A stretch of DNA of 64,000 nucleotides from Streptomyces clavifer (lineage in GTDB: Bacteria; Actinomycetota; Actinomycetes; Streptomycetales; Streptomycetaceae). Both the position numbers and the translations under genes were made by a program. The stretch spans positions 228,582-292,581 of the forward strand of contig BMWJ01000010.1 in the NCBI GenBank assembly GCA_014651175.1, given 5' to 3'. The notes beneath the pieces were generated by a model. It saw nothing but the letters and a program-made list of their open reading frames with translations. It was not told the DNA's origin and did no database searches. Below are positions 17,173 to 25,053 of this stretch, one piece after another (position 1 is the first letter of the stretch; each line of letters starts with the position of its first letter).

Positions 17173-17540
17173 CTCTCCCGGCTTCCCGCGCCTTCCCGCT
17201 CCCATTCCGGGGCGGCCCTTTGTCGCCCGGTGGCCGACGGCTCCGGCATTCCCCCGCCGGCACGCGTTCTTGTGAAAGGGGGCGAATGGCCGCGCGCCCG
17301 TCCCCCGCATCCGGGCCACGAATAGCGGATGGTGCCCGGAACGCCTCCGGTTTGCGTTCGGTATCGCTACGGTGAACGCGGACGAACACCGGTGAGCGAT
17401 GTATTTGCGCCTTTCGCAGTGGCGAAAACCGCGCTTCGTGCCCTAAGGGGCGAAATCGGCAGAAGGCTTCTCGTGACCCTGGGACCCGGGCACCCTAGGC
17501 TGCGGTCGGAGGCACCTGGGTTCACACGGGGAGACACCAT
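17173..17540. other. Non-coding stretch upstream of the membrane kinase
   Basis: 368 bp with no supported gene. Contents are a small hairpin (TTTCGC/GCGAAA around 17415) and the kinase promoter at 17473-17501. Confidence 0.6.
17473..17501 (+). promoter_or_regulatory. Promoter of the membrane Ser/Thr kinase
   Basis: GTGACC, a 17-bp spacer and TAGGCT match the vegetative (HrdB-type) Streptomyces consensus. The predicted start of transcription is about 33 nt before the kinase ATG. Confidence 0.55.
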
Positions 17541-19235
17541 ATGCAGCCGCTGGAAGCGGGCGAACCGCACGCGATCGGCTCCTACCGGCTGCTCGGCAGG
17601 CTCGGCGCCGGCGGAATGGGCCGGGTCTATCTGGGGCGCAGCACGGGCGGCCGTACCGTCGCGGTCAAGGTCGTCCACCCCCACTTCGCCCTCGACGAGC
17701 AGTTCCGTGCCCGGTTCCGGCGCGAGGTGGACGCCGCACGACGGCTCGGCGCGCAGTGGACGGCCCCGGTCCTGGACGCCGACCCGGACGCGCCCATCCC
17801 CTGGGTGGCGACGGGGTACGTGGCCGGACCACCGCTCTCCGACGCGGTCACCCGGCACGGCCCGCTGCCCGAGCACGCGGTCCGGACCCTGGGCGCCGGC
17901 CTGGGCGAGGCCCTCGACGCGGTGCACGCGCACGGCCTCATCCACCGCGACGTGAAACCGTCCAACGTCCTGCTCGCCCTCGACGGCCCCCGGCTGATCG
18001 ACTTCGGGATCGCCCGGGCCCTCGGCGCCACCGTCTCCCTCACCTCCACCGGCGTCTCGGTCGGCTCACCCGGATACATGGCGCCGGAGCAGATCCGTGG
18101 CCTGGACATCTCCGGCGCCGCCGACGTGTTCTCCCTGGGAGCGGTCCTCGCGTACGCCGCGACCGGCAGCGCCCCCTTCGTGGGCGACTCCTCCGCCGTA
18201 CTCCTCTACAAGGTGGTGCACGAGGCACCCGAACTGGGGGAGCTGGAGGGCGACCTGCGCGAGCTGGTGGCCGGGTGTCTCGCCAAGGACCCGGCCGACC
18301 GGCCCGCCCCGGCGGAGCTGGCGCGCAGGCTCGCTCCGGGCGGGGCCGCCGCGCTGGTCGCGGCGGGATGGCTGCCCGGCTCCCTGGTGCGCGAGGTCAG
18401 CCGGTCCGCCGTGGCCCTGCTGGACCTGGAGCCGCAGGAGGCCCCGGTGCAGTCGGGCCCGGTGCCGTTCAGCAGCGCGTCACTGGGGAGCGCGGCGCTC
18501 GGTACGTTCGGCCCGCCCCTGCCGCCCCCGCCGTCCGTCCCCCCGTCCGCCGGGCCGCTCACCGGGGGCGGCGGCGCGGAGCACGGGTCCGGCGCCCGAG
18601 TCGCCGTCACCATGAACGCCGACGCGCGGCCCGGTGAGCGGCGCGGCAGGCGGGTGAGCTGCACCGTCGCGCTCGCCGTCGCCGGAGCGCTCGCCGCGGT
18701 CACCCTGGGCGCCGGGACGATCGGCGACCTCTTCCGGAGCGGCGACGCGGACGACCGGCACAGCAGCGACGGGGCCGCGCAGCCCCCGTCGGCCACCCGC
18801 GGCGCGAGCCCGCCGGGGACGGCCCGCCCGGAGGAGTCGTCCCCGGCGGACGGCGGACCGGTGAGCGCCCTGCCGAAGGCGTTCGCCGGCACCTGGAAGG
18901 GCCCCGCCACCGAGCGCAGCGGACTGCCGCACGGCACCGTCACCGCCGTGTTCACCGAAGCGAGGAAGGGCCAGGACGTGGTGCGGCTGACGTACACGCT
19001 GGAGGTGCTCGGAACGAGCGTCGTCTGCAAGAGCGTCGGCAGGCTCGTCTCCGGTACCCCCACCGCGCTCAAGGTCCGCGAGCGCGCCGACCCGGCCAAC
19101 GCCGACACCACCCTGTGCACGGACAGCGAGTCCGACCTGGACTTCACCCTGACCTCCGCCAGCACCGTCCTCTACCGCTCCCACGAGGAGGCCGCGGGCA
19201 CACCGAAGGGTGTGCTGACCCGGTCCGGCGGCTGA
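17541..19235 (+). CDS. Membrane-anchored Ser/Thr protein kinase with extracytoplasmic sensor domain
   Basis: 564 residues from ATG 17541. The kinase domain occupies about 1-270, with GRLGAGGMG, Lys43 in VAVK, HRDVKPSN, DFGIAR and GSPGYMAPEQ, so all catalytic residues are present. A Pro/Gly-rich juxtamembrane linker leads to one membrane helix (about 372-395), a disordered Ser/Pro/Gly stretch, and an extracytoplasmic domain (about 448-564) starting FAGTWKGP with two cysteines near 495 and 525 that could form a disulfide. The outer domain resembles small beta-barrel domains but I cannot name it. The gene lies between mqnA and mqnC. Its ligand and substrates are unknown. Confidence 0.9.
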   Translation: MQPLEAGEPHAIGSYRLLGRLGAGGMGRVYLGRSTGGRTVAVKVVHPHFALDEQFRARFRREVDAARRLGAQWTAPVLDADPDAPIPWVATGYVAGPPLSDAVTRHGPLPEHAVRTLGAGLGEALDAVHAHGLIHRDVKPSNVLLALDGPRLIDFGIARALGATVSLTSTGVSVGSPGYMAPEQIRGLDISGAADVFSLGAVLAYAATGSAPFVGDSSAVLLYKVVHEAPELGELEGDLRELVAGCLAKDPADRPAPAELARRLAPGGAAALVAAGWLPGSLVREVSRSAVALLDLEPQEAPVQSGPVPFSSASLGSAALGTFGPPLPPPPSVPPSAGPLTGGGGAEHGSGARVAVTMNADARPGERRGRRVSCTVALAVAGALAAVTLGAGTIGDLFRSGDADDRHSSDGAAQPPSATRGASPPGTARPEESSPADGGPVSALPKAFAGTWKGPATERSGLPHGTVTAVFTEARKGQDVVRLTYTLEVLGTSVVCKSVGRLVSGTPTALKVRERADPANADTTLCTDSESDLDFTLTSASTVLYRSHEEAAGTPKGVLTRSGG

Positions 19236-19259
19236 CCCCGGCAGGGGCTGGCGTAGGCT
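19232..19259 (+). promoter_or_regulatory. mqnC promoter
   Basis: CTGACC, a 16-bp spacer and TAGGCT fit the vegetative consensus and overlap the stop codon of the upstream kinase. The leader would be about 42 nt. Confidence 0.5.
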
Positions 19260-19307
19260 GGATCGGTCCGTGGATCCGTAGAAAAACCGCCGAAAGGTGA
19301 CAGCCCG

Positions 19308-20495
19308 GTGACCGAGAAGGCCGACCTCCAGCCCGTCCTCGACCGCGCCGCCGAAGGCGGGCGGATCTCCCCCCAGGAGGCTCTCGACCTGTACCGGTCG
19401 GCACCGCTGCACGCGCTGGGCGCTGCCGCGGACGCCGTGCGCCGTCGCCGTTACGCCGGTACGGAGCACATCGCGACGTACATCATCGAGCGCAACATCA
19501 ACTACACCAACGTGTGCGTCACGGCCTGCAAGTTCTGCGCCTTCTACGCGGCGCCCAAGGACACGGCCAAGGGCTGGTCCCGCGACCTCGACGACATCCT
19601 GCGCCGCTGCGCGGAGACCGTCGAACTCGGCGGCACCCAGATCATGTTCCAGGGCGGTCACCACCCGGACTACGGCGTCGAGTACTACGAGGAGCACTTC
19701 TCCGCCATCAAGAAGGCGTTCCCGCAGCTGGTCATCCACTCGCTGGGCGCCTCCGAGATCGAGCACATGGCCCGCATCTCCAAGGTCTCGGCCGAGGAGG
19801 CCATCCAGCGGATCCACGTCGCCGGTCTCGACTCCTTCGCCGGTGCCGGCGCCGAGCTGCTGCCCGCCAGGCCGCGCACCGCGATCGCCCCGCTCAAGGA
19901 GTCCGGCGAGCGCTGGCTGGAGATCATGGAGATCGCCCACGGCCTCGGTGTCGAGTCGACCTCCACCATGCTGATGGGCACCGGCGAGACCAACGCCGAG
20001 CGCATCGAGCACCTGCGCATGATCCGCGACGTACAGGACCGCACGGGCGGCTTCCGTGCCTTCATCCCGTACACCTACCAGCCGGAGAACAACAAGCTGA
20101 AGGGACAGACGCAGGCCACGCTCTTCGAGTACCTGCGGATGATCGCCATCTCCCGGCTGTTCCTCGACAACGTCGCCCACATCCAGGGCTCCTGGCTGAC
20201 CACGGGCAAGGAGGTCGGGCAGCTGTCCCTGCACTACGGGGCGGACGACCTCGGCTCGATCATGCTGGAGGAGAACGTCGTCTCCTCGGCCGGTGCCAGG
20301 CACCGCTCGAACCGTCTGGAGATCATCGACCTGATCCGCAAGGCGGGCCGGGTGCCCGCCCAGCGCGCCACGACGTACGAGCACCTCGTCGTCCACGACG
20401 ACCCGGTCGACGAGCGCGTCGTCTCGCACATCTCCTCCACGGCGATCGCGGGCGGCACGGCGCACCCGGAGCTGAAGCTCCTCGACGCCAACTAG
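19308..20495 (+). CDS. mqnC: Cyclic dehypoxanthine futalosine synthase MqnC (radical SAM)
   Basis: 395 residues from GTG 19308, with GAAAGG upstream. The radical-SAM [4Fe-4S] motif CxxxCxxC reads CVTACKFC (about residue 70), preceded by YIIERNINYTNV, and followed by GGTQIMFQGGHHPDYG, the MqnC signature, and FRAFIPYTYQPENN. The enzyme cyclises dehypoxanthinyl futalosine by radical addition to the benzoate ring, the third step of the futalosine pathway. MqnB and MqnD genes are not in the window. A short amidohydrolase-like gene follows after 7 nt, so the two are co-transcribed. Confidence 0.96.
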   Translation: MTEKADLQPVLDRAAEGGRISPQEALDLYRSAPLHALGAAADAVRRRRYAGTEHIATYIIERNINYTNVCVTACKFCAFYAAPKDTAKGWSRDLDDILRRCAETVELGGTQIMFQGGHHPDYGVEYYEEHFSAIKKAFPQLVIHSLGASEIEHMARISKVSAEEAIQRIHVAGLDSFAGAGAELLPARPRTAIAPLKESGERWLEIMEIAHGLGVESTSTMLMGTGETNAERIEHLRMIRDVQDRTGGFRAFIPYTYQPENNKLKGQTQATLFEYLRMIAISRLFLDNVAHIQGSWLTTGKEVGQLSLHYGADDLGSIMLEENVVSSAGARHRSNRLEIIDLIRKAGRVPAQRATTYEHLVVHDDPVDERVVSHISSTAIAGGTAHPELKLLDAN

Positions 20496-20502
20496 TCGGC
20501 CC

Positions 20503-21141
20503 GTGCTGACGATCCATGCCGCCGACGCGGTCCTCGGTGCCCCGGAAGGCTGGGACTCCGTGGCCGTGGACGGCGGCTTCGTCGTCGCGGTGGGCCCGTA
20601 CGCCGACGTGACCGCGGCCCGTCCGCGGGCCCGGGTGCGGCGCTGGTCCGGGGCGATCGCCCCGGGGCTGGCGAACGTCACGGCGGCGGCCCTGCTGGAG
20701 ACCGTCTACCACCCGGACCCGCGCGAGGCGGACGAGCTGGGCACCGGGCCGCTGACCGGCGACGCGGTCGCCGCACTGGCGCCGGACGACGCCCGGTGGG
20801 GCGCGAGCGCCCGGCGCGGGCTGCAGCGGATGCTGCGGCACGGCACGACCGCCGTCGCCGGGACGTTCACCCGGCCCTCGGTGCGGCTGGCGGTGTCCCG
20901 GTCGGGCCTGCGGATCCATCCGCCCGCTGCCGGCCCGGTCCTGCCGCCCCGCCTCGACCCGCTGGCCGGGGTCCGGGATCCGGCCGGGCTGCGGGCGTGC
21001 ACCGGGGGACCGCCGGCGGTCGGGGACCCGGCGGATCTGGCGGTGTTCGGCGTACGGGACGCAGCGGAGCTGGTGGAGGCGGGCGCGGCCTGCTGCGTCG
21101 CGACGGTCCTGGGCGGGCGGCTGGTCTTCCGCGTGAGCTGA
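20503..21141 (+). CDS. Truncated amidohydrolase/imidazolonepropionase-like protein, metal ligands lost
   Basis: 212 residues. The ends match the composite-domain amidohydrolases: an N-terminal beta strand region ending WSGAIAPGLANVT, a central RMLRHGTTAVAGT, and a C-terminal GDPADLAVFGV then VLGGRLVF. In active members the segment after APG contains HxH metal ligands, and the barrel is some 200 residues longer with further His and Asp ligands; here HxH is replaced by NVTAAAL and most of the barrel is absent. The protein is therefore probably non-catalytic or a remnant. It is tightly downstream of mqnC; related MqnX deaminases act in the same pathway in other bacteria. Confidence 0.65.
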   Translation: MLTIHAADAVLGAPEGWDSVAVDGGFVVAVGPYADVTAARPRARVRRWSGAIAPGLANVTAAALLETVYHPDPREADELGTGPLTGDAVAALAPDDARWGASARRGLQRMLRHGTTAVAGTFTRPSVRLAVSRSGLRIHPPAAGPVLPPRLDPLAGVRDPAGLRACTGGPPAVGDPADLAVFGVRDAAELVEAGAACCVATVLGGRLVFRVS

Positions 21142-21155
21142 GCGGGCGCCGTGCG

Positions 21156-22094
21156 TCAGGGGACCGAGGGGCCGCCCAGGTACTCTCCGCCGGAGGTGTA
21201 GGGCCAGGCGTTCGACACGCAGCCCTTCAAGCCCTTGATCTGCTGCATCATCGCCGGAGCCGGGCGGCCGGGTCCCGGGCAGGTCTCGTGGCCGTGCCCC
21301 AGCCAGTGGCCGACCTCGTGATTGACGATCAGCGCCCGGTAGTCGGCGAGGGGGCCGTCGAACTGGGGTGAACCGAGCTGCCAGCGGCGCAGGTTGACCA
21401 GGACGTGCTTGCCGCCACGGCAGTTCAGCTCACCGCGGGTCTTCAGGCCGTAGGCGCCGCACAGCCGGTCGGTCGTCGCCGGAGTGCCGACGCGGATCAC
21501 CAGCCCGGCCGAGTCGTCGTCGACCTGGCGGAAGGCCCGGGTTCCGCCCCGGCCCCAGCCGCGGGCGTCGGCGAGGACATCGGCGATGTCCTCGGCCGCC
21601 CGGTCGGGATCGACTCCGCTGTCGTCCTCGACCTCGACGCGGTAGGCGTGGCCCTTGGCCGCGGGGGTGACGCCCTCACGGGCGACGGTGAAGGTGCCCG
21701 GGCCGGACACGGGCACCGACGGTTCTTCCGACGTCTCCGGACTCGGCGGGGCCTCGGCGGGGGCAGGGGCCTCGGGTGCCGCCGTGGGAGCGGGCGGGGC
21801 CGGCGAAGGGGAGGCGTCACGGTCGGCGGCGGCCGCCGGACCGGCGTCCCGCTGCCACGGCGGGTCGAAGGAGAGGAACACCGCGGCGACCGCGCCGGCG
21901 AACGTCAGTAAGAGGAGCATGGAGCGTCGCTGCCGGCGTCTGCGGCGGACGCGGGACTGCTGCCGGACCTGATGGCGGCTCTGCCGCCGTGACGGCGGGC
22001 GCCCGGGGGAGCCGGGCGGGGCGGGAGCTGCCGTGCCCGCCGGGCGGCGAGACGTGGCAGCGGTCCGTATGCGGCGTGCGGGGTCGGTGTGCAT
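21156..22094 (-). CDS. DUF3152 family membrane-anchored zinc-metalloprotease-like protein
   Basis: 312 residues from ATG 22094. A basic, Arg-rich cytoplasmic N-terminus (about 1-65) precedes one membrane helix (SMLLLLTFAGAVAAVFLSF), a Pro/Ala/Glu-rich spacer and a C-terminal DUF3152 domain. That domain contains HEVGHWLGHGH near residue 258, a full HExxHxxGxxH zinc motif with catalytic Glu, and four cysteines likely in disulfides. It should act outside the membrane; no substrate is known. It converges with the mqnC operon, 14 nt from the previous stop. Confidence 0.85.
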   Translation of the reverse strand: MHTDPARRIRTAATSRRPAGTAAPAPPGSPGRPPSRRQSRHQVRQQSRVRRRRRQRRSMLLLLTFAGAVAAVFLSFDPPWQRDAGPAAAADRDASPSPAPPAPTAAPEAPAPAEAPPSPETSEEPSVPVSGPGTFTVAREGVTPAAKGHAYRVEVEDDSGVDPDRAAEDIADVLADARGWGRGGTRAFRQVDDDSAGLVIRVGTPATTDRLCGAYGLKTRGELNCRGGKHVLVNLRRWQLGSPQFDGPLADYRALIVNHEVGHWLGHGHETCPGPGRPAPAMMQQIKGLKGCVSNAWPYTSGGEYLGGPSVP

Positions 22095-22393
22095 GGTCCC
22101 GTCAGTATCTGTGATCTTGTGATGAGCGGTCCTCGGCCACCCCGGACGGGCAGCTGCTTCGTGTGGACCGGGAGCTCGTCCGCGACGCCCCCGCCGCCGT
22201 CCCGCGGGACTTCGGGGAGCCACCGCGCGTACACCGCGGTACGGCGACCGTCCCGGCCGCGCGCGACGGGCCGTCAGCCCCCTCTCCGGTTCCTCGGCGC
22301 TCCTACCCCTACTGAGTGCTGCCGGGCCGGAATGGTTGAGGCCGGCGTCAAGCCGCCGGGAGGAGCCGGGGGCGGGGCTGCTTGAATGGGAGG
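22095..22393. other. Divergent intergenic region upstream of menG
   Basis: 299 bp between the DUF3152 start and the menG start. Promoters of both genes must lie here, but no reliable -35/-10 pair or operator was found, and no small gene is supported. Confidence 0.5.
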
Positions 22394-23086
22394 GTGACCC
22401 GAGCATCCCTGGACAAGCAGCCGCACGAAGTCGCCTCGATGTTCGACGACGTGGCGGCGAACTACGACCTCACCAACGATGTGATCTCCCTCGGGCAGGC
22501 CCGGCTCTGGCGCAAGGAGGTCGCGAAGGCCGTGGACGCCCGGCCGGCCCAGAAGATCCTCGACCTGGCCGCCGGGACCGCCACCTCCTCGCAGCCGTTC
22601 GCGCAGGCCGGCGCCTACGTGGTGCCCTGCGACTTCTCGATCGGGATGCTCCGGGTCGGCAAGGAGCGCCACCCGTGGATGCCGTTCACCGCGGGCGACG
22701 GCACGAGACTCCCGTTCAAGGACGAGACCTTCGACGCGGTCACGATCTCCTTCGGGCTGCGCAACATCCAGGACACCGACCAGGCGCTGCGTGAGCTGTA
22801 CCGGGTGACGAAGCCCGGCGGCAGGGTCGTCATCTGCGAGTTCTCGCAGCCGACCTGGGAGCCCTTCCGCCGGGTCTACACCGAGTACCTGATGCGGGCG
22901 CTGCCGCCGGTCGCCCGGACGGTGTGCAGCAACCCGGACGCGTACGTCTACCTCGCCGAGTCGATCCGGGCCTGGCCCGACCAGGCCGGTCTCGCCGCCC
23001 GCCTGCAGAAGGCCGGCTGGTCGAAGGTGGCCTGGCGCAACCTCACGGGCGGCGTCGTCGCCCTGCACCGGGGTGTGCGCGACTGA
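22394..23086 (+). CDS. menG: Demethylmenaquinone methyltransferase (MenG/UbiE)
   Basis: 230 residues. It begins [34 protein letters not shown], the standard N-terminus of the family, then the SAM-binding LDLAAGTAT and the [14 protein letters not shown]-type motif (here [14 protein letters not shown]). It methylates the menaquinone ring at C-2 as the last biosynthetic step. The GTG at 22394 matches family starts; GGGAGG is very close upstream, and a TTG 12 nt earlier is possible. It stands with mqnA, mqnC and the reductase below in a menaquinone cluster and converges with the acetyltransferase gene. Confidence 0.94.
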   Translation: MTRASLDKQPHEVASMFDDVAANYDLTNDVISLGQARLWRKEVAKAVDARPAQKILDLAAGTATSSQPFAQAGAYVVPCDFSIGMLRVGKERHPWMPFTAGDGTRLPFKDETFDAVTISFGLRNIQDTDQALRELYRVTKPGGRVVICEFSQPTWEPFRRVYTEYLMRALPPVARTVCSNPDAYVYLAESIRAWPDQAGLAARLQKAGWSKVAWRNLTGGVVALHRGVRD

Positions 23087-23098
23087 GGGGCCGCCGGC

Positions 23099-23617
23099 TC
23101 ACAGCTCCAGCCGGAAGCAGTACGCCGCCTGCTCGGAGACCGGGATCGTGTACGTCTCGGCCTGCCGCATGCCGAGCCGCCGGGCGACCGCCAGCGAGCG
23201 CTCGTTGCGCGCGTTGATCATCGCCACGATCTCCCGCACTCCGGTGTCCCGCACCCGCTCCAGCGTGGTGCGGGCAGCCGCGGTCGCGTAACCGCGGCCC
23301 CAGGCGGCCCGGCCCAGCCGCCAGCCGATCTCGGTCTCGCCCACCGGGCCGAACGACGTGTGCGGCCACGGCTGGGCCCCCGTGAAGCCGAGGACCTCCC
23401 CGGCGTCGTCCAGCACCGTCCACAGGCAGTGGCCGTGCTCCGCGTCGTGTCTGCGCTGGCGCGCGGTCAGCTCCTCGTACACGGAGAACTCCGCCCGCGG
23501 TCCGCCGAGGAACTCCATCACCTCCGGATCGTCGAAGACCCGGTGCCAGGCCAGGGCGTCCTCGTCGGTCGGGACGCGCAGATGAACGGACGGGGTCGGG
23601 TACGGCACGGTCGGCAT
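23099..23617 (-). CDS. GNAT family N-acetyltransferase
   Basis: 172 residues from ATG 23617 (GAAGGG upstream). The RimJ/RimL-like GNAT fold is shown by LRVPTDEDALAWHRVFDDPEVMEFLGG, GETEIGWRLGRAAWGRGYATAA (acetyl-CoA pyrophosphate loop), and INARNERSLAVARRLGMR. It would acetylate a small molecule or protein amino group using acetyl-CoA; the substrate is unknown. Divergent from the reductase gene, with about 100 nt between starts. Confidence 0.85.
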   Translation of the reverse strand: MPTVPYPTPSVHLRVPTDEDALAWHRVFDDPEVMEFLGGPRAEFSVYEELTARQRRHDAEHGHCLWTVLDDAGEVLGFTGAQPWPHTSFGPVGETEIGWRLGRAAWGRGYATAAARTTLERVRDTGVREIVAMINARNERSLAVARRLGMRQAETYTIPVSEQAAYCFRLEL

Positions 23618-23714
23618 CGGGGAGCCCTTCGGGAGGTTGATCAGCAGCCACCCATAGACTGCACGCGACATGTGCCGCGCGGCACGCGAATTCGAGTCTT
23701 CGGGAGATCCGACC

Positions 23715-24998
23715 GTGACCGAGCCCCTCTCCGAACACAGCGCGGACGTGATCGTCGTCGGGGCGGGCCCAGCCGGCTCCACGACCGCGTACTACCTCGC
23801 CAAGGCCGGACTCGACGTACTCCTCCTGGAGAAGACGGCCTTCCCGCGGGAGAAGGTCTGCGGTGACGGCCTCACCCCGCGCGCCACCAAGCAGCTCGTC
23901 TCCATGGGCATCGACATCTCCGAAGAGGCCGGCTGGCTGCGCAACAAGGGCCTGCGCATCATCGGCGGCGGCGTCCGCCTCCAGCTGGACTGGCCGGATC
24001 TCGCCTCGTACCCGGACTACGGACTGGTCCGCAAGCGCGACGACTTCGACGAGCAGCTGGCCCGCCAGGCGCAGAAGGCCGGCGCGCGGCTCCACGAGCG
24101 CTGCAACGTCGGCGAGCCGATCAAGGACGAGCGCACCGGCCGCATCACCGGCGTCCACGCCAAGCTCGGCGAGGAGAAGACCCCGGTCACCTTCCACGCC
24201 CCGCTCGTGGTCGCCGCCGACGGCAACTCCACGCGGCTCTCCCTCAACATGGGCCTGCACCGCCGCGAGGACCGCCCCATGGGCGTCGCGGTCCGTACGT
24301 ACTTCACGTCACCCCGCCACGACGACGACTACCTCGAGTCCTGGCTGGAGCTCTGGGACCGCCGCGGCGCCGAGGACCGGCTGCTGCCCGGCTACGGCTG
24401 GATCTTCGGCATGGGCGACGGCACGTCCAACGTCGGCCTCGGCATCCTCAACTCCTCCTCCGCCTTCAAGGAGCTCGACTGGCGCGAGGTGCTCAAGGCC
24501 TGGTGTGCCTCCATGCCGGAGGACTGGGGCTACACCCCGGAGAACATGACGACGCCGATCCGCGGCGCCGCCCTCCCGATGGCCTTCAACCGCCAGCCGC
24601 ACTACACCAAGGGCCTGCTGCTCGTCGGTGACGCGGGCGGCCTCGTCAACCCGTTCAACGGCGAGGGCATCGCGTACGCCATGGAGTCGGGCCAGCTCGC
24701 CGCGGACGTCATCGTCCAGGCGCACGCCCGCGCGACCCCGGCCCAGCGCGAACTGGCCCTGCACAACTACCCGAAGATCCTCAAGGACACCTACGGCGGC
24801 TACTACACGCTGGGCCGGGCGTTCGTGAAGATGATCGGCAACCCGAAGGTCATGAAGATCGCGACCCAGCGCGGCCTGACCCATCCCGTCCTGATGAAGT
24901 TCACGCTGAAGATGCTCGCCAACCTCACCGACCCGACGGGCGGCGACGCGATGGACCGCATCATCAACGGGCTCTCGAAGGTGGCCCCGAAGGCCTGA
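23715..24998 (+). CDS. Geranylgeranyl-reductase-family flavoprotein (probable menaquinone side-chain reductase)
   Basis: 427 residues from GTG 23715. FAD-binding VIVVGAGPAGSTTAYYLA at the N-terminus, KVCGDGLTPRA (the PxxYxWxFP-less actinobacterial GGR signature), FGMGDGTSNVGLG, and GDAGGLVNPFNGEGIAYAMESG close to residue 300. The family reduces isoprenoid double bonds; mycobacterial MenJ saturates one isoprene unit of menaquinone, and Streptomyces makes partly hydrogenated MK-9. Close linkage with menG and the nuo operon supports a role in tail reduction, but phospholipid or archaeol-type substrates are possible. A 50-nt gap separates it from the mannosyltransferase gene. Confidence 0.85.
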   Translation: MTEPLSEHSADVIVVGAGPAGSTTAYYLAKAGLDVLLLEKTAFPREKVCGDGLTPRATKQLVSMGIDISEEAGWLRNKGLRIIGGGVRLQLDWPDLASYPDYGLVRKRDDFDEQLARQAQKAGARLHERCNVGEPIKDERTGRITGVHAKLGEEKTPVTFHAPLVVAADGNSTRLSLNMGLHRREDRPMGVAVRTYFTSPRHDDDYLESWLELWDRRGAEDRLLPGYGWIFGMGDGTSNVGLGILNSSSAFKELDWREVLKAWCASMPEDWGYTPENMTTPIRGAALPMAFNRQPHYTKGLLLVGDAGGLVNPFNGEGIAYAMESGQLAADVIVQAHARATPAQRELALHNYPKILKDTYGGYYTLGRAFVKMIGNPKVMKIATQRGLTHPVLMKFTLKMLANLTDPTGGDAMDRIINGLSKVAPKA

Positions 24999-25040
24999 GC
25001 GCCCCCCCCGGGGCCCGGCGGCGGTCCGCGCCCGCTGCGG

Positions 25041-25046
25041 TAGGTT
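25041..25046 (+). promoter_or_regulatory. -10 element of the mannosyltransferase gene
   Basis: TAGGTT lies 7 nt before the ATG at 25054, without a Shine-Dalgarno, suggesting a leaderless transcript. A -35 is not obvious. Confidence 0.35.
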
Positions 25047-25053
25047 GCGGACC

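Noticed and set aside
20503-21141. Functional MqnX aminodeoxyfutalosine deaminase
   Set aside because: The metal-binding HxH and most of the barrel are missing, and the protein is about half the expected length.
22089-22385. 98-codon plus frame upstream of menG
   Set aside because: No ribosome site and no recognisable sequence; it sits in a divergent promoter region.
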